From NCBI GenBank assembly GCA_002189035.1, contig NEEC01000515.1, positions 1 to 29,483 on the forward strand: 29,483 nt of DNA, in the 5' to 3' direction. This document shows, one piece after another, positions 1-9,886 of the stretch. Source of the DNA: Utricularia gibba (Eukaryota; Streptophyta; Magnoliopsida; Lamiales; Lentibulariaceae). Below the pieces are notes generated by a model. It searched no databases and was not told where the DNA came from. It saw nothing but the letters and a program-made list of their open reading frames with translations. Both the position numbers and the translations under genes were made by a program. Numbering within the stretch: the stretch's first letter is position 1; each line of letters begins with the position of its first letter.

Positions 1-47
1 CAAATGCAACATTGTATTCATCGATTTGCATCCTTTTGTCCTCATGA

Positions 48-205
48 GCCATAAAGAATCGCGGGCCCGGACCAAGTTCCTAGCGAGACTGGCCGCCACA
101 AAACGAGAAGCTGTTCCTTGAAAAACCATGTAGGCAAACACCGAAAACCGAACGTTAATAAATACATCACTTTCTTTGCCGGGCTACAACTTACTTTGGG
201 CCAAG
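48..205 (+). repeat. Left ~157-bp half-unit of the monomer (example)
   Basis: In the first monomer, landmarks of this half recur in the second half at offsets of 154-160 bases: gccataaag (48) with gcctaagc (206); ccgg (67) with ccgg (224); ccaagt (72) with ccaagt (230); gact..ccgcc (87-97) with gaccgcc (245-251); ttgaaaaa (118) with ttgaaaaa (274); catgt (127) with catgt (284); and aaatacatca (160) with aaatggatca (318). They keep the same order and nearly constant spacing, so the halves look like diverged copies of one ancestral unit. Confidence 0.75.
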
Positions 206-364
206 GCCTAAGCTGATCTTTTTCCGGTTCCAAGTGCACCCAAAGACCGCCTTCTCAAGTATAAAGTAAGTTGTTGAAAAAATCATGTGGGGTGCACGTG
301 ACATCAATAATTTAAACAAATGGATCATTTTTTTTAATCGATTTGCATCCAGTTGACCTCATGA
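206..364 (+). repeat. Right ~157-bp half-unit of the monomer (example)
   Basis: This partner of the half at 48-205 runs over the caaatg junction into the next monomer. The C head form aaatgcatca matches the left-half aaatacatca at 9 of 10 positions, better than the A head (aaatgcaaca) or the B head (aaatggatca), so the C head may be the older state. The segment between ctacaact and gggcc aligns only weakly with atttgcatcc to gagcc. The half length is close to one nucleosome core plus a short linker. Confidence 0.72.
295..300. other. CACGTG palindrome at the end of each monomer (example)
   Basis: The block gtgcacgtga near each monomer end contains CACGTG, the G-box/E-box core bound by bHLH and some bZIP factors. 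I see it in every junction I read, including junctions that have lost neighbouring bases (catgtgtgcacgtg at 24486, gtgggggcacgtg at 3409). On the minus strand it reads GTCACGTG before A-type ends and ATCACGTG before B-type ends. It may be constrained, or simply part of a block that homogenisation has kept uniform; no binding is shown by the sequence. Confidence 0.6.
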
Positions 365-2498
365 GCCATACAGAATCGGGGTCAAGGACCAAGTTCCCAG
401 CGAGACTGGCCGCCACAAAACGAGAAGCGGTTCCTTGAAAAACCATGTAGGCAGCCCCCGAAAACCGAACGATAATAAATACATCACTTATTTGCCGGAC
501 TACAACTACTTTGGGCAAGCCAAACTTACCTTTGTCCGTTCCAGGTGCCCCAAGACCGCCTTCTCAAGTATAAAGTAAGTTGTTGAAAAAATCATGTGGG
601 GTGCACGTGATATCGCAATTTAAACAAATGCAACATTGATTCATCGATTTGCATCCTTTGTCCTCATGAGCCATAAAGAATCGCGGGCCCGGACCAAGTT
701 CCTAGCGAGACTGGCGCCACAAAACGAGAAGCTGTTCCTTGAAAAACCATGTAGGCAACACCGAAAACCGAACGTTAATAAATACATCACTTTCTTTGCC
801 GGGCTACAACTTACTTTGGGCCAAGGCCTAAGCTGACCTTTTTCCGTTTCCAAGTGCCCCAAAGACCGCCTCCTCATGTATAAAGTAAGTTGTTAAAAAA
901 ATCATGTGGGGTGCACGTGACATCATAATTTAAACAAATGGATCATTTTTTTTAATCGATTTGCATCCAGTTGACCTCATGAGCCATACAGAATCGGGGT
1001 CAAGGACCAAGTTCCCAGCGAGACTGGCCGCCACAAAACGAGAAGCGGTTCCTTGAAAAACCATGTAGGCAGCCCCGAAAACCGAACGATAATAAATACA
1101 TCACTTTATTTGCCGACTACAACTAACTCTCGATGCAAGCCAAACCTTACCTTTGTCCGTTCCAGGTGCACCCAAAGACCGCCTGCTCAAGTATAAAGTA
1201 AGTTGTTGAAAAAATCATGTGGGGTGCACGTGATATCGCAATTTAAACAAATGCAACATTGTATTCATCGATTTGCATCCTTTTGTCCTCATGAGCCATA
1301 AAGAATCGCGGGCCCGGACCAAGTTCCTAGCGAGACTGGCCGCCACAAAACGAGAAGCTGTTCCTTGAAAAACCATGTAGGCAACACGAAAACCGAACGT
1401 TAATAAATACATCACTTTCTTTGCCGGGCTACAACTTACTTTGGGCCAAGGCCTAAGCTGATCTTTTTTCCGGTTCCAAGTGCACCCAAAGACCGCCTTC
1501 TCAAGTATAAAGTAAGTTGTTGAAAAAATCATGTGGGGTGCACGTGACATCATAATTTAAACAAATGGATCATTTTTTTTAATCGATTTGCATCCAGTTG
1601 ACCTCATGAGCCATACAGAATCGGGGTCAAGGACCAAGTTCCCAGCGAGACTGGCCGCCACAAAACGAGAAGCGGTTCCTTGAAAAACCATGTAGGCAGC
1701 CCCCGAAAACCGAACGATAATAAATACATCACTTTATTTGCCGGACTACAACTAACTCTCGGCAAGCCAAACCTTACTTTGTCCGTTCCAGGTGCACCCA
1801 AAGACCGCCTTCTCAAGTATAAAGTAAGTTGTTGAAAAAATCATGTGGGGTGCACGTGATATCGCAATTTAAACAAATGCAACATTGTATTCATCGATTT
1901 GCATCCTTTTGTCCTCATGAGCCATAAAGAATCGCGGGCCCGGACCAAGTTCCTAGCGAGACTGGCCGCCACAAAACGAGAAGCTGTTCCTTGAAAAACC
2001 ATGTAGGCAACACCGAAAACCGAACGTTAATAAATACATCACTTTCTTTGCCGGGCTACAACTTACTTTGGGCCAAGGCCTAAGCTGATCTTTTTCCGGT
2101 TCCAAGTGCACCCAAAGACCGCCTTCTCAAGTATAAAGTAAGTTGTTGAAAAAATCATGTGGGGTGCACGTGACATCATAATTTAAACAAATGGATCATT
2201 TTTTTTAATCGATTTGCATCCAGTTGACCTCATGAGCCATACAGAATCGGGGTCAGGACCAAGTTCCCAGCGAGACTGGCCGCCACAAAAACGAGAAGCG
2301 GTTCCTTGAAAAACCATGTAGGCAGCCCCCGAAAACCGAACGATAATAAATACATCACTTTATTTGCCGGACTACAACTTACTTTGGGCAAGGCCTAAGC
2401 TGACCTTTTCCGTTCCAAGTGCCCCAAGACCGCCTCCTCATGTATAAAGTATGTTGTTAAAAAAATCATGTGGGGTGCACGTGATATCGCAATTTAAA

Positions 2499-4372
2499 CA
2501 AATGCACATTGTATTCATCGATTTGCATCCTTTTGTCCTCATGAGCCATAAAGAATCGCGGGCCCGGACCAAGTTCCTAGCGAGACTGGCCGCCACAAAA
2601 CGAGAAGCTGTTCCTTGAAAAACCATGTAGGCAACACCGAAAACCGAACGTTAATAAATACATCACTTTCTTTGCCGGGCTACAACTTACTTTGGGCCAA
2701 GGCCTAAGCTGATCTTTTTCCGGTTCCAAGTGCACCCAAAGACCGCCTTCTCAAGTATAAAGTAAGTTGTTGAAAAAATCATGTGGGGTGCACGTGACAT
2801 CATAATTTAAACAAATGGATCATTTTTTTTAATCGATTTGCATCCAGTTGACCTCATGAGCCATACAGAATCGGGGTCAAGGACCAAGTTCCCAGCGAGA
2901 CTGGCCGCCAAAAACGAGAAGCGGTTCCTTGAAAAACCATGTAGGCAGCCCCGAAAACCGAACGATAATAAATACATCACTTTATTTGCCGGACTACAAC
3001 TTACTTTGGGCCAAGGCCTAAGCTGACCTTTTCCGGTTCCAAGTGCCCCCAAGACCGCCTCCTCAAGTATAAAGTAAGTTGTTAAAAAAATCATGTGGGG
3101 TGCACGTGAATCGTAATTTAAACAAATGCATCATTTTTTTTAATCGATTTGCATCCTTTGTCCTCATGAGCCATAAAGAATCGCGGGCCCGGACCAAGTT
3201 CCTAGCGAGACTGGCCGCCACAAAACGAGAAGCTGTTCCTTGAAAAACCATGTAGGCAACACCGAAAACCGAACGTTAATAAATACATCACTTTCTTTGC
3301 CGGGCTACAACTTACTTTGGGCCAAGGCCTAAGCTGATCTTTTTCCGGTTCCAAGTGCACCCAAAGACCGCCTTCTCAAGTATAAAGTAAGTTGTTGAAA
3401 AAATCATGTGGGGGCACGTGACATCATAATTTAAACAAATGGATCATTTTTTTAATCGATTTGCATCCAGTTGACCTCATGAGCCATACAGAATCGGGGT
3501 CAGGACCAAGTTCCCAGCGAGACTGGCCGCCAAAAACGAGAAGCGGTTCCTTGAAAAACCATGTAGGCAGCCCCCGAAAACCGAACGATAATAAATACAT
3601 CACTTTATTTGCCGACTACAACTTACTTTGGGCCAAGCCTAAGCTGACCTTTTTCCGGTTCCAAGTGCCCCCAAGACCGCCTCCTCATGTATAAAGTATG
3701 TTGTTAAAAAAAATCATGTGGGGTGCACGTGATATCGTAATTTAAACAAATGCATCATTTTTTTTAATCGATTTGCATCCTTTGACCTCATGAGCCATAA
3801 AGAATCGCGGGCCCGGACCAAGTTCCTAGCGAGACTGGCCGCCACAAAACGAGAAGCTGTTCCTTGAAAAACCATGTAGGCAACACCGAAAAACCGAACG
3901 TTAATAAATACACTTTCTTTGCCGGGCTACAACTTACTTTGGGCCAAGGCCTAAGCTGATCTTTTTCCGGTTCCAAGTGCCCCCCAAGACCGCCTCCTCA
4001 TGTATAAAGTATGTTGTTAAAAAATCATGTGGGGTGCACGTGACATCGTAATTTAAACAAATGGATCATTTTTTTTAATCGATTTGCATCCAGTTGACCT
4101 CATGAGCCATACAGAATCGGGGTCAAGGACCAAGTTCCCAGCGAGACTGGCCGCACAAAACGAGAAGCGGTTCCTTGAAAAACCATGTAGGCAGCCCCCG
4201 AAAACCGAACGATAATAAATACATCACTTTATTTGCCGACTACAACTAACTCTCGGTGCAAAGCCAAACCTTACCTTTTTCCGGTTCCAGGTGCACCCAA
4301 AGACCGCCTGCTCAAGTATAAAGTAAGTTGTTGAAAAAATCATGTGGGGTGCACGTGATATCGCAATTTAAA
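2499..4372 (+). repeat. Hexamer A-BC-CA-BC-CA-B, copy 1
   Basis: Monomer starts are 2499, 2812, 3123, 3436, 3747 and 4058. The first has an A head with one a missing (gcacattg), a defect shared with the first monomer of the tetramer at 12674. Monomers 2 and 4 are B bodies with C tails; 3 and 5 are A bodies with gcatcat heads; 6 is a B with gcctgctc and gatatcgc. Monomer 2 ends gtgaatcgta, with the variable base before atcg missing. Monomer 5 lacks about five bases in the aataaata-cac segment near 3908. Total length is 1,874 bp. Confidence 0.75.
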
Positions 4373-4684
4373 CAAATGCAACATTGTATTCATCGATTTG
4401 CATCCTTTGTCCTCATGAGCCATAAAGAATCGCGGGCCCGGACCAAGTTCCTAGCGAGACTGGCCGCCACAAAACGAGAAGCTGTTCCTTGAAAAACCAT
4501 GTAGGCAACACCGAAAACCGAACGTTAATAAATACATCACTTTCTTTGCCGGGCTACAACTTACTTTGGGCCAAGGCCTAAGCTGATCTTTTTCCGGTTC
4601 CAAGTGCACCCAAGACCGCCTCCTCATGTATAAAGTAAGTTGTTAAAAAAATCATGTGGGGTGCACGTGACATCGTAATTTAAA

Positions 4685-4998
4685 CAAATGCATCATTTTT
4701 TTTAATCGATTTGCATCCAGTTGACCTCATGAGCCATACAGAATCGGGGTCAGGACCAAGTTCCCAGCGAGACTGGCCGCCACAAAACGAGAAGCGGTTC
4801 CTTGAAAAAACCATGTAGGCAGCCCCCGAAAACCGAACGATAATAAATACATCACTTTATTTGCCGGACTACAACTTACTTTGGGCCAAGGCCTAAGCTG
4901 ACTTTTTCCGGTTCCAAGTGCCCCCAAGACCGCCTCCTCATGTATAAAGTATGTTGTTAAAAAAATCATGTGGGGTGCACGTGACATCGTAATTTAAA
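4685..4998 (+). repeat. Representative BC monomer (B body, C tail)
   Basis: The body is B (agttgacc, catacag, ggggtcagg, cccagcg, cggttcc, cagcccccg, tttatttgccggac). After ctacaact it switches to acttactttgggccaagg and gcctaagctgac, as in A, then to gtgcccccaag, cctcctcatg, aagtatgttgtta and gacatcgta, which are C-specific. The head is gcatcat. The C tail resembles the A tail more than the B tail, so BC may have arisen by an exchange between B and an A-related copy near ctacaact. Confidence 0.8.
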
Positions 4999-5308
4999 CA
5001 AATGCATCATTTTTTTAAATCGATTTGCATCCATTTGACCTCATGAGCCATAAAGAATCGCGGGCCCGGACCAAGTTCCTAGCGAGACTGGCCGCCACAA
5101 AACGAGAAGCTGTTCCTTGAAAAACCATGTAGGCAGCCCCCGAAAACCGAACGATAATAAATACATCACTTTATTTGCCGGACTACAACTTACTTTGGCA
5201 AGCCAAAGCTTACTTTTCCGTTCCAGGTGCACCCAAAGACCGCCTCTCAAGTATAAAGTAAGTTGTTGAAAAAAATCATGTGGGGTGCACGTGATATCGC
5301 AATTTAAA
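4999..5308 (+). repeat. Chimeric A-to-B monomer
   Basis: The left part matches A at the cataaag, gcgggcccgg, cctagcg and ctgttcc sites; the right part matches B at the cagcccccg, gataataa and tttatttgccggac sites. The switch lies in the shared block ttgaaaaaccatgtaggca, near 5117-5136. Downstream, gcctctcaag lacks the base that distinguishes A (gccttctc), B (gcctgctc) and C (gcctcctc). A clean switch inside a shared block fits recombination, while the missing discordant base fits consensus blending; both may have occurred. Confidence 0.75.
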
Positions 5309-7183
5309 CAAATGCAACATTGTATTCATCGATTTGCATCCTTTTGTCCTCATGAGCCATAAAGAATCGCGGGCCCGGACCAAGTTCCTAGCGAGACTGG
5401 CCGCCACAAAACGAGAAGCTGTTCCTTGAAAAACCATGTAGGCAACACCGAAAACCGAACGTTAATAAATACATCACTTTCTTTGCCGGGCTACAACTTA
5501 CTTTGGGCCAAGGCCTAAGCTGATCTTTTTCCGGTTCCAAGTGCACCCAAAGACCGCCTTCTCAAGTATAAAGTAAGTTGTTGAAAAAATCATGTGGGGT
5601 GCACGTGACATCATAATTTAAACAAATGGATCATTTTTTTAATCGATTTGCATCCAGTTGACCTCATGAGCCATACAGAATCGGGGTCAGGACCAAGTTC
5701 CCAGCGAGACTGGCCGCCACAAAACGAGAAGCGGTTCCTTGAAAAACCATGTAGGCAGCCCCGAAAACCGAACGATAATAAATACATCACTTTATTTGCC
5801 GGACTACAACTTACTTTGGGCCAAGGCCTAAGCTGACCTTTTTCCGGTCCAAGTGCCCCCCAAGACCGCCTCCTCATGTATAAAGTATGTTGTTAAAAAA
5901 ATCATGTGGGGTGCACGTGAATCGTAATTTAAACAAATGCATCATTTTTTTTAATCGATTTGCATCCATTTGACCTCATGAGCCATAAAGAATCGCGGGC
6001 CCGGACCAAGTTCCTAGCGAGACTGGCCGCCACAAAACGAGAAGCTTCCTTGAAAAACCATGTAGGCAACACCGAAAACCGAACGTTAATAAATACATCA
6101 CTTTCTTTGCCGGGCTACAACTTACTTTGGGCCAAGGCCTAAGCTGACTTTTTCCGGTTCCAAGTGCACCCAAAGACCGCCTTCTCAAGTATAAAGTAAG
6201 TTGTTGAAAAAATCATGTGGGGTGCACGTGACATCATAATTTAAACAAATGGATCATTTTTTTTAATCGATTTGCATCCAGTTGACCTCATGAGCCATAC
6301 AGAATCGGGGTCAAGGACCAAGTTCCCAGCGAGACTGGCCGCCACAAAACGAGAAGCGGTTCCTTGAAAAACCATGTAGGCAGCCCCGAAAACCGAACGA
6401 TAATAAATACATCACTTTATTTGCCGGACTACAACTACTTTGGGCAAGGCCTAAGCTGACCTTTTTCCGGTTCCAAGTGCCCCCAAGACCGCCTCCTCAA
6501 GTATAAAGTAAGTTGTTAAAAAAATCATGTGGGGTGCACGTGATATCGCAATTTAAACAAATGCATCATTTTTTTCATCGATTTGCATCCTTTGACCTCA
6601 TGAGCCATAAAGAATCGCGGGCCCGGACCAAGTTCCTAGCGAGACTGGCCGCCACAAAACGAGAAGCTGTTCCTTGAAAAACCATGTAGGCAACACCGAA
6701 AACCGAACGTTAATAAATATATCACTTTCTTTGCCGGGCTACAACTTACTTTGGGCCAAGGCCTAAGCTGACCTTTTTCCGGTTCCAAGTGCCCCCCAAG
6801 ACCGCCTCCTCATGTATAAAGTATGTTGTTAAAAAAATCATGTGGGGTGCACGTGACATCGTAATTTAAACAAATGCATCATTTTTTTTAATCGATTTGC
6901 ATCCAGTTGACCTCATGAGCCATACAGAATCGGGGTCAAGGACCAAGTTCCCAGCGAGACTGGCCGCCACAAAACGAGAAGCGGTTCCTTGAAAAACCAT
7001 GTAGGCAGCCCCGAAAACCGAACGATAATAAATACATCACTTTATTTGCCGACTACAACTAACTCTCGGTGCAAGCCAAACCTTACCTTTGTCCGTTCCA
7101 GGTGCACCCAAAGACCGCCTGCTCAAGTATAAAGTAAGTTGTTGAAAAAATCATGTGGGGTGCACGTGATATCGCAATTTAAA
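5309..7183 (+). repeat. Hexamer A-BC-CA-BC-CA-B, copy 2
   Basis: Monomer starts are 5309, 5623, 5934, 6246, 6558 and 6871; total length is 1,875 bp. Monomer 4 has the mixed tail cctcctcaag with aagtaagttgtta and ends gatatcgc, and monomer 5 begins gcatcat followed by T-tract and catcg; the same pair of features recurs at positions 4 and 5 of the hexamer at 7184. Monomer 5 carries the variant aataaatatatcac near 6711-6724, seen elsewhere only at position 5 of the hexamer at 9887. Position-specific variants shared between copies support a true higher-order unit. Confidence 0.78.
6558..6870 (+). repeat. Representative CA monomer (C head, A body, C tail)
   Basis: The head is gcatcat plus T-tract plus catcg, followed by tttgacctc, a form between A (ttttgtcctc) and B (agttgacctc). 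The body is A (cataaag, gcgggcccgg, cctagcg, ctgttcc, caacaccg, ttctttgccgggc). The tail has gctgacc, gtgccccccaag, cctcctcatg, aagtatgttgtta and gacatcgta. It also carries the aataaatatatcac variant found only at position 5 of two hexamers. Confidence 0.8.
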
Positions 7184-9050
7184 CAAATGCAACATTGTAT
7201 TCATCGATTTGCATCCTTTTGTCCTCATGAGCCATAAAGAATCGCGGGCCCGGACCAAGTTCCTAGCGAGACTGGCCGCCACAAAACGAGAAGCTGTTCC
7301 TTGAAAAACCATGTAGGCAACACCGAAAACCGAACGTTAATAAATACATCACTTTCTTTGCCGGGCTACAACTTACTTTGGGCCAAGGCCTAAGCTGATC
7401 TTTTTCCGGTTCCAAGTGCCCCCCAAGACCGCCTTCTCAAGTATAAAGTAAGTTGTTAAAAAAATCATGTGGGGTGCACGTGACATCATAATTTAAACAA
7501 ATGCATCATTTTTTTTAATCGATTTGCATCCAGTTGACCTCATGAGCCATACAGAATCGGGGTCAGGACCAAGTTCCCAGCGAGACTGGCCGCCACAAAA
7601 CGAGAAGCGGTTCCTTGAAAAACCATGTAGGCAGCCCCGAAAACCGAACGATAATAAATACATCACTTTATTTGCCGGACTACAACTTACTTTGGGCAAG
7701 GCCTAAGCTGACCTTTTTCCGGTCCAAGTGCCCCCAAGACCGCCTCCTCATGTATAAAGTAAGTTGTTAAAAAAATCATGTGGGGTGCACGTGATATCGT
7801 AATTTAAACAAATGCATCATTTTTTTATCGATTTGCATCCTTTGACCTCATGAGCCATAAAGAATCGCGGGCCCGGACCAAGTTCCTAGCGAGACTGGCC
7901 GCCACAAAACGAGAAGCTGTTCCTTGAAAAACCATGTAGGCAACACCGAAAACCGAACGTTAATAAATACATCACTTTCTTTGCCGGGCTACAACTTACT
8001 TTGGGCCAAGGCCTAAGCTGATCTTTTTCCGGTTCCAGTGCACCCAAAGACCGCCTTCTCAAGTATAAAGTAAGTTGTTGAAAAAAATCATGTGGGGTGC
8101 ACGTGACATCATAATTTAAACAAATGGATCATTTTTTTTAATCGATTTGCATCCAGTTGACCTCATGAGCCATACAGAATCGGGGTCAAGGACCAAGTTC
8201 CCAGCGAGACTGGCCGCCACAAAACGAGAAGCGGTTCCTTGAAAAACCATGTAGGCAGCCCCGAAAACCGAACGATAATAAATACATCACTTTATTTGCC
8301 GGACTACAACTACTTTGGGCAAGCCAAGCTGACTTTTTCCGGTTCCAAGTGCCCCCAAGACCGCCTCCTCAAGTATAAAGTAAGTTGTTAAAAAAATCAT
8401 GTGGGGTGCACGTGATATCGCAATTTAAACAAATGCATTTTTTTCATCGATTTGCATCCTTTGACCTCATGAGCCATAAAGAATCGCGGGCCCGGACCAA
8501 GTTCCTAGCGAGACTGGCCGCCACAAAACGAGAAGCTGTTCCTTGAAAAACCATGTAGGCAACACCGAAAACCGAACGTTAATAAATACATCACTTCTTT
8601 GCCGGGCTACAACTTACTTTGGGCCAAGGCCTAAGCTGACCTTTTTCCGGTTCCAAGTGCCCCCAAGACCGCCTCCTCATGTATAAAGTATGTTGTTAAA
8701 AAAAATCATGTGGGGTGCACGTGACATCGTAATTTAAACAAATGCATCATTTTTTTTAATCGATTTGCATCCAGTTGACCTCATGAGCCATACAGAATCG
8801 GGGTCAAGGACCAAGTTCCCAGCGAGACTGGCCGCCACAAAACGAGAAGCGGTTCCTTGAAAAACCATGTAGGCAGCCCCCGAAAACCGAACGATAATAA
8901 ATACATCACTTTATTTGCCGGACTACAACTAACTCTCGGTGCAAGCCAAACTTACTTTGTCCCGTTCCAGTGCACCCAAAGACCGCCTGCTCAAGTATAA
9001 AGTAAGTTGTTGAAAAATCATGTGGGGTGCACGTGATATCGCAATTTAAA
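7184..9050 (+). repeat. Hexamer A-BC-CA-BC-CA-B, copy 3
   Basis: Monomer starts are 7184, 7498, 7809, 8121, 8430 and 8739; total length is 1,867 bp. It follows copy 2 with no trimer between. Monomer 1 has an A body whose tail is part C (gtgccccccaag, aagtaagttgtta). Monomer 5 (8430-8738) has a shortened head, gcat followed directly by the T-tract and catcg. Monomer 6 is a full B with actctcggtgcaagcc, gcctgctc and gatatcgc. Confidence 0.75.
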
Positions 9051-9886
9051 CAAATGCAACATTGTATTCATCGATTTGCATCCTTTGACCTCATGAGCCA
9101 TAAAGAATCGCGGGCCCGGACCAAGTTCCTAGCGAGACTGGCCGCCACAAAACGAGAAGCTGTTCCTTGAAAAACCATGTAGGCAACACCGAAAACCGAA
9201 CGTTAAAAATACATCACTTTCTTTGCCGGGCTACAACTTACTTTGGGCCAAGGCCTAAGCTGACTTTTTCCGGTTCCAAGTGCCCCCAAGACCGCCTCCT
9301 CAAGTATAAAGTAAGTTGTTAAAAAAATCATGTGGGGTGCACGTGACATCATAATTTAAACAAATGCATCATTTTTTTTTAATCGATTTGCATTTTGACC
9401 TCATGAGCCATACAGAATCGGGGTCGAGGACCAAGTTCCCAGCGAGACTGGCCGCCACAAAACGAGAAGCGGTTCCTTGAAAAACCATGTAGGCAGCCCC
9501 CGAAAACCGAACGATAATAAATACATCACTTTATTTGCCGGACTACAACTTACTTTGGGCAAGGCCTAAGCTGACCTTTTTCCCCAAGTGCCCCCAAGAC
9601 CGCCTCCTCATGTATAAAGTATGTTGTTAAAAAATCATGTGGGGTGCACGTGAATCGTAATTTAAACAAATGCATCATTTTTTTAATCGATTTGCATCCA
9701 TTTGACCTCATGAGCCATAAGAATCGGGGCCCGGACCAAGTTCCTAGCGAGACTGGCCGCCACAAACGAGAAGCTGTTCCTTGAAAACCATGTAGGCATA
9801 ATAGGCGGTTCCAAGTGACCGCCTCTCAAGTATAAAGTAAGTTGTTGAAAAAATCATGTGGGGTGCACGTGATATCGCAATTTAAA
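9051..9886 (+). repeat. Trimer A-BC-chimera, copy 2, with truncated last monomer
   Basis: Monomer starts are 9051, 9361 and 9667. The second has a damaged head, gcattttgacc, in place of gcatcc plus agttgacc. The third is only 220 bp long. The unit follows hexamer copy 3 directly, and an equivalent hexamer-trimer pair follows it at 9887-12673. Confidence 0.72.
9667..9886 (+). repeat. Truncated 220-bp monomer, ~93 bp missing
   Basis: The monomer opens with a C head and an A-like body (gaatcggggcccgg, cctagcg, ctgttcc), reaches catgtaggca at about 9789-9798, and then jumps through taatagg to cggttccaagtgaccgcctctcaag-like sequence. The central region with aaaaccgaacg, aataaatacatcac and ctacaact is absent. 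It also shows several one-base losses, such as cacaaacgag and ttgaaaacc. This is the largest internal deletion in the window, and it falls at the last position of a trimer, where other copies are A/B chimeras. It may be a genuine deletion or a failed consensus. Confidence 0.85.

Larger units (their letters stand above)
1..2498 (+). repeat. Domain 1: four A-B dimers, partly blended tails
   Basis: Monomers start at 1, 317, 625, 935, 1248, 1562, 1874 and 2188 and alternate A, B. The A copies end gacatcat (gacatcaat in the first) and the B copies end gatatcgc. Three copies carry foreign or intermediate tails. The A at 625-934 has a C-like tail (gctgacc, gcctcctcatg). The B at 2188-2498 has a full C tail (cctcctcatg, aagtatgttgtta). 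The B at 317-624 has an intermediate tail, with actactttgggcaagcc followed by aaacttacc. The domain is probably the edge of a larger dimeric zone, since it starts in phase at base 1. Confidence 0.85.
4373..5308 (+). repeat. Trimer A-BC-chimera, copy 1
   Basis: Monomer starts are 4373 (A with a C-like tail), 4685 (B body, C tail, gcatcat head) and 4999 (chimera). The third monomer starts as a C head with an A body (cataaag, gcgggcccgg, cctagcg, ctgttcc), then switches to B after the catgtaggca segment (cagcccccg, gataataaat, tttatttgccggac) and ends gatatcgc. It therefore replaces the CA-B pair that ends the tetramers and hexamers. This could be a one-monomer-shifted unequal crossover or two monomers collapsed into one during assembly. 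Confidence 0.72.

Noticed and set aside
224-235. RNA polymerase III box B-like ccggttccaagt, as in a tRNA-derived repeat
   Set aside because: It matches the box B consensus only in ggttc and a few following bases, no box A at the right distance was seen, and no cloverleaf can be drawn.
1215-1553. Minus-strand open frames of 60-112 codons in nearly every monomer, including this 112-codon one
   Set aside because: They are the same satellite sequence read through by chance. They begin and end at different sites in different copies, change frame at each one-base indel, span monomer junctions, and look like no protein family I know. No promoter, ribosome-binding or splice context supports them.
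2838-3026. Plus-strand open frames of about 60-79 codons starting at the atgcatcc-like or catcc segment
   Set aside because: They overlap the minus-strand frames on the same repeat, recur only where indels happen to keep the frame, and encode no recognisable domain.
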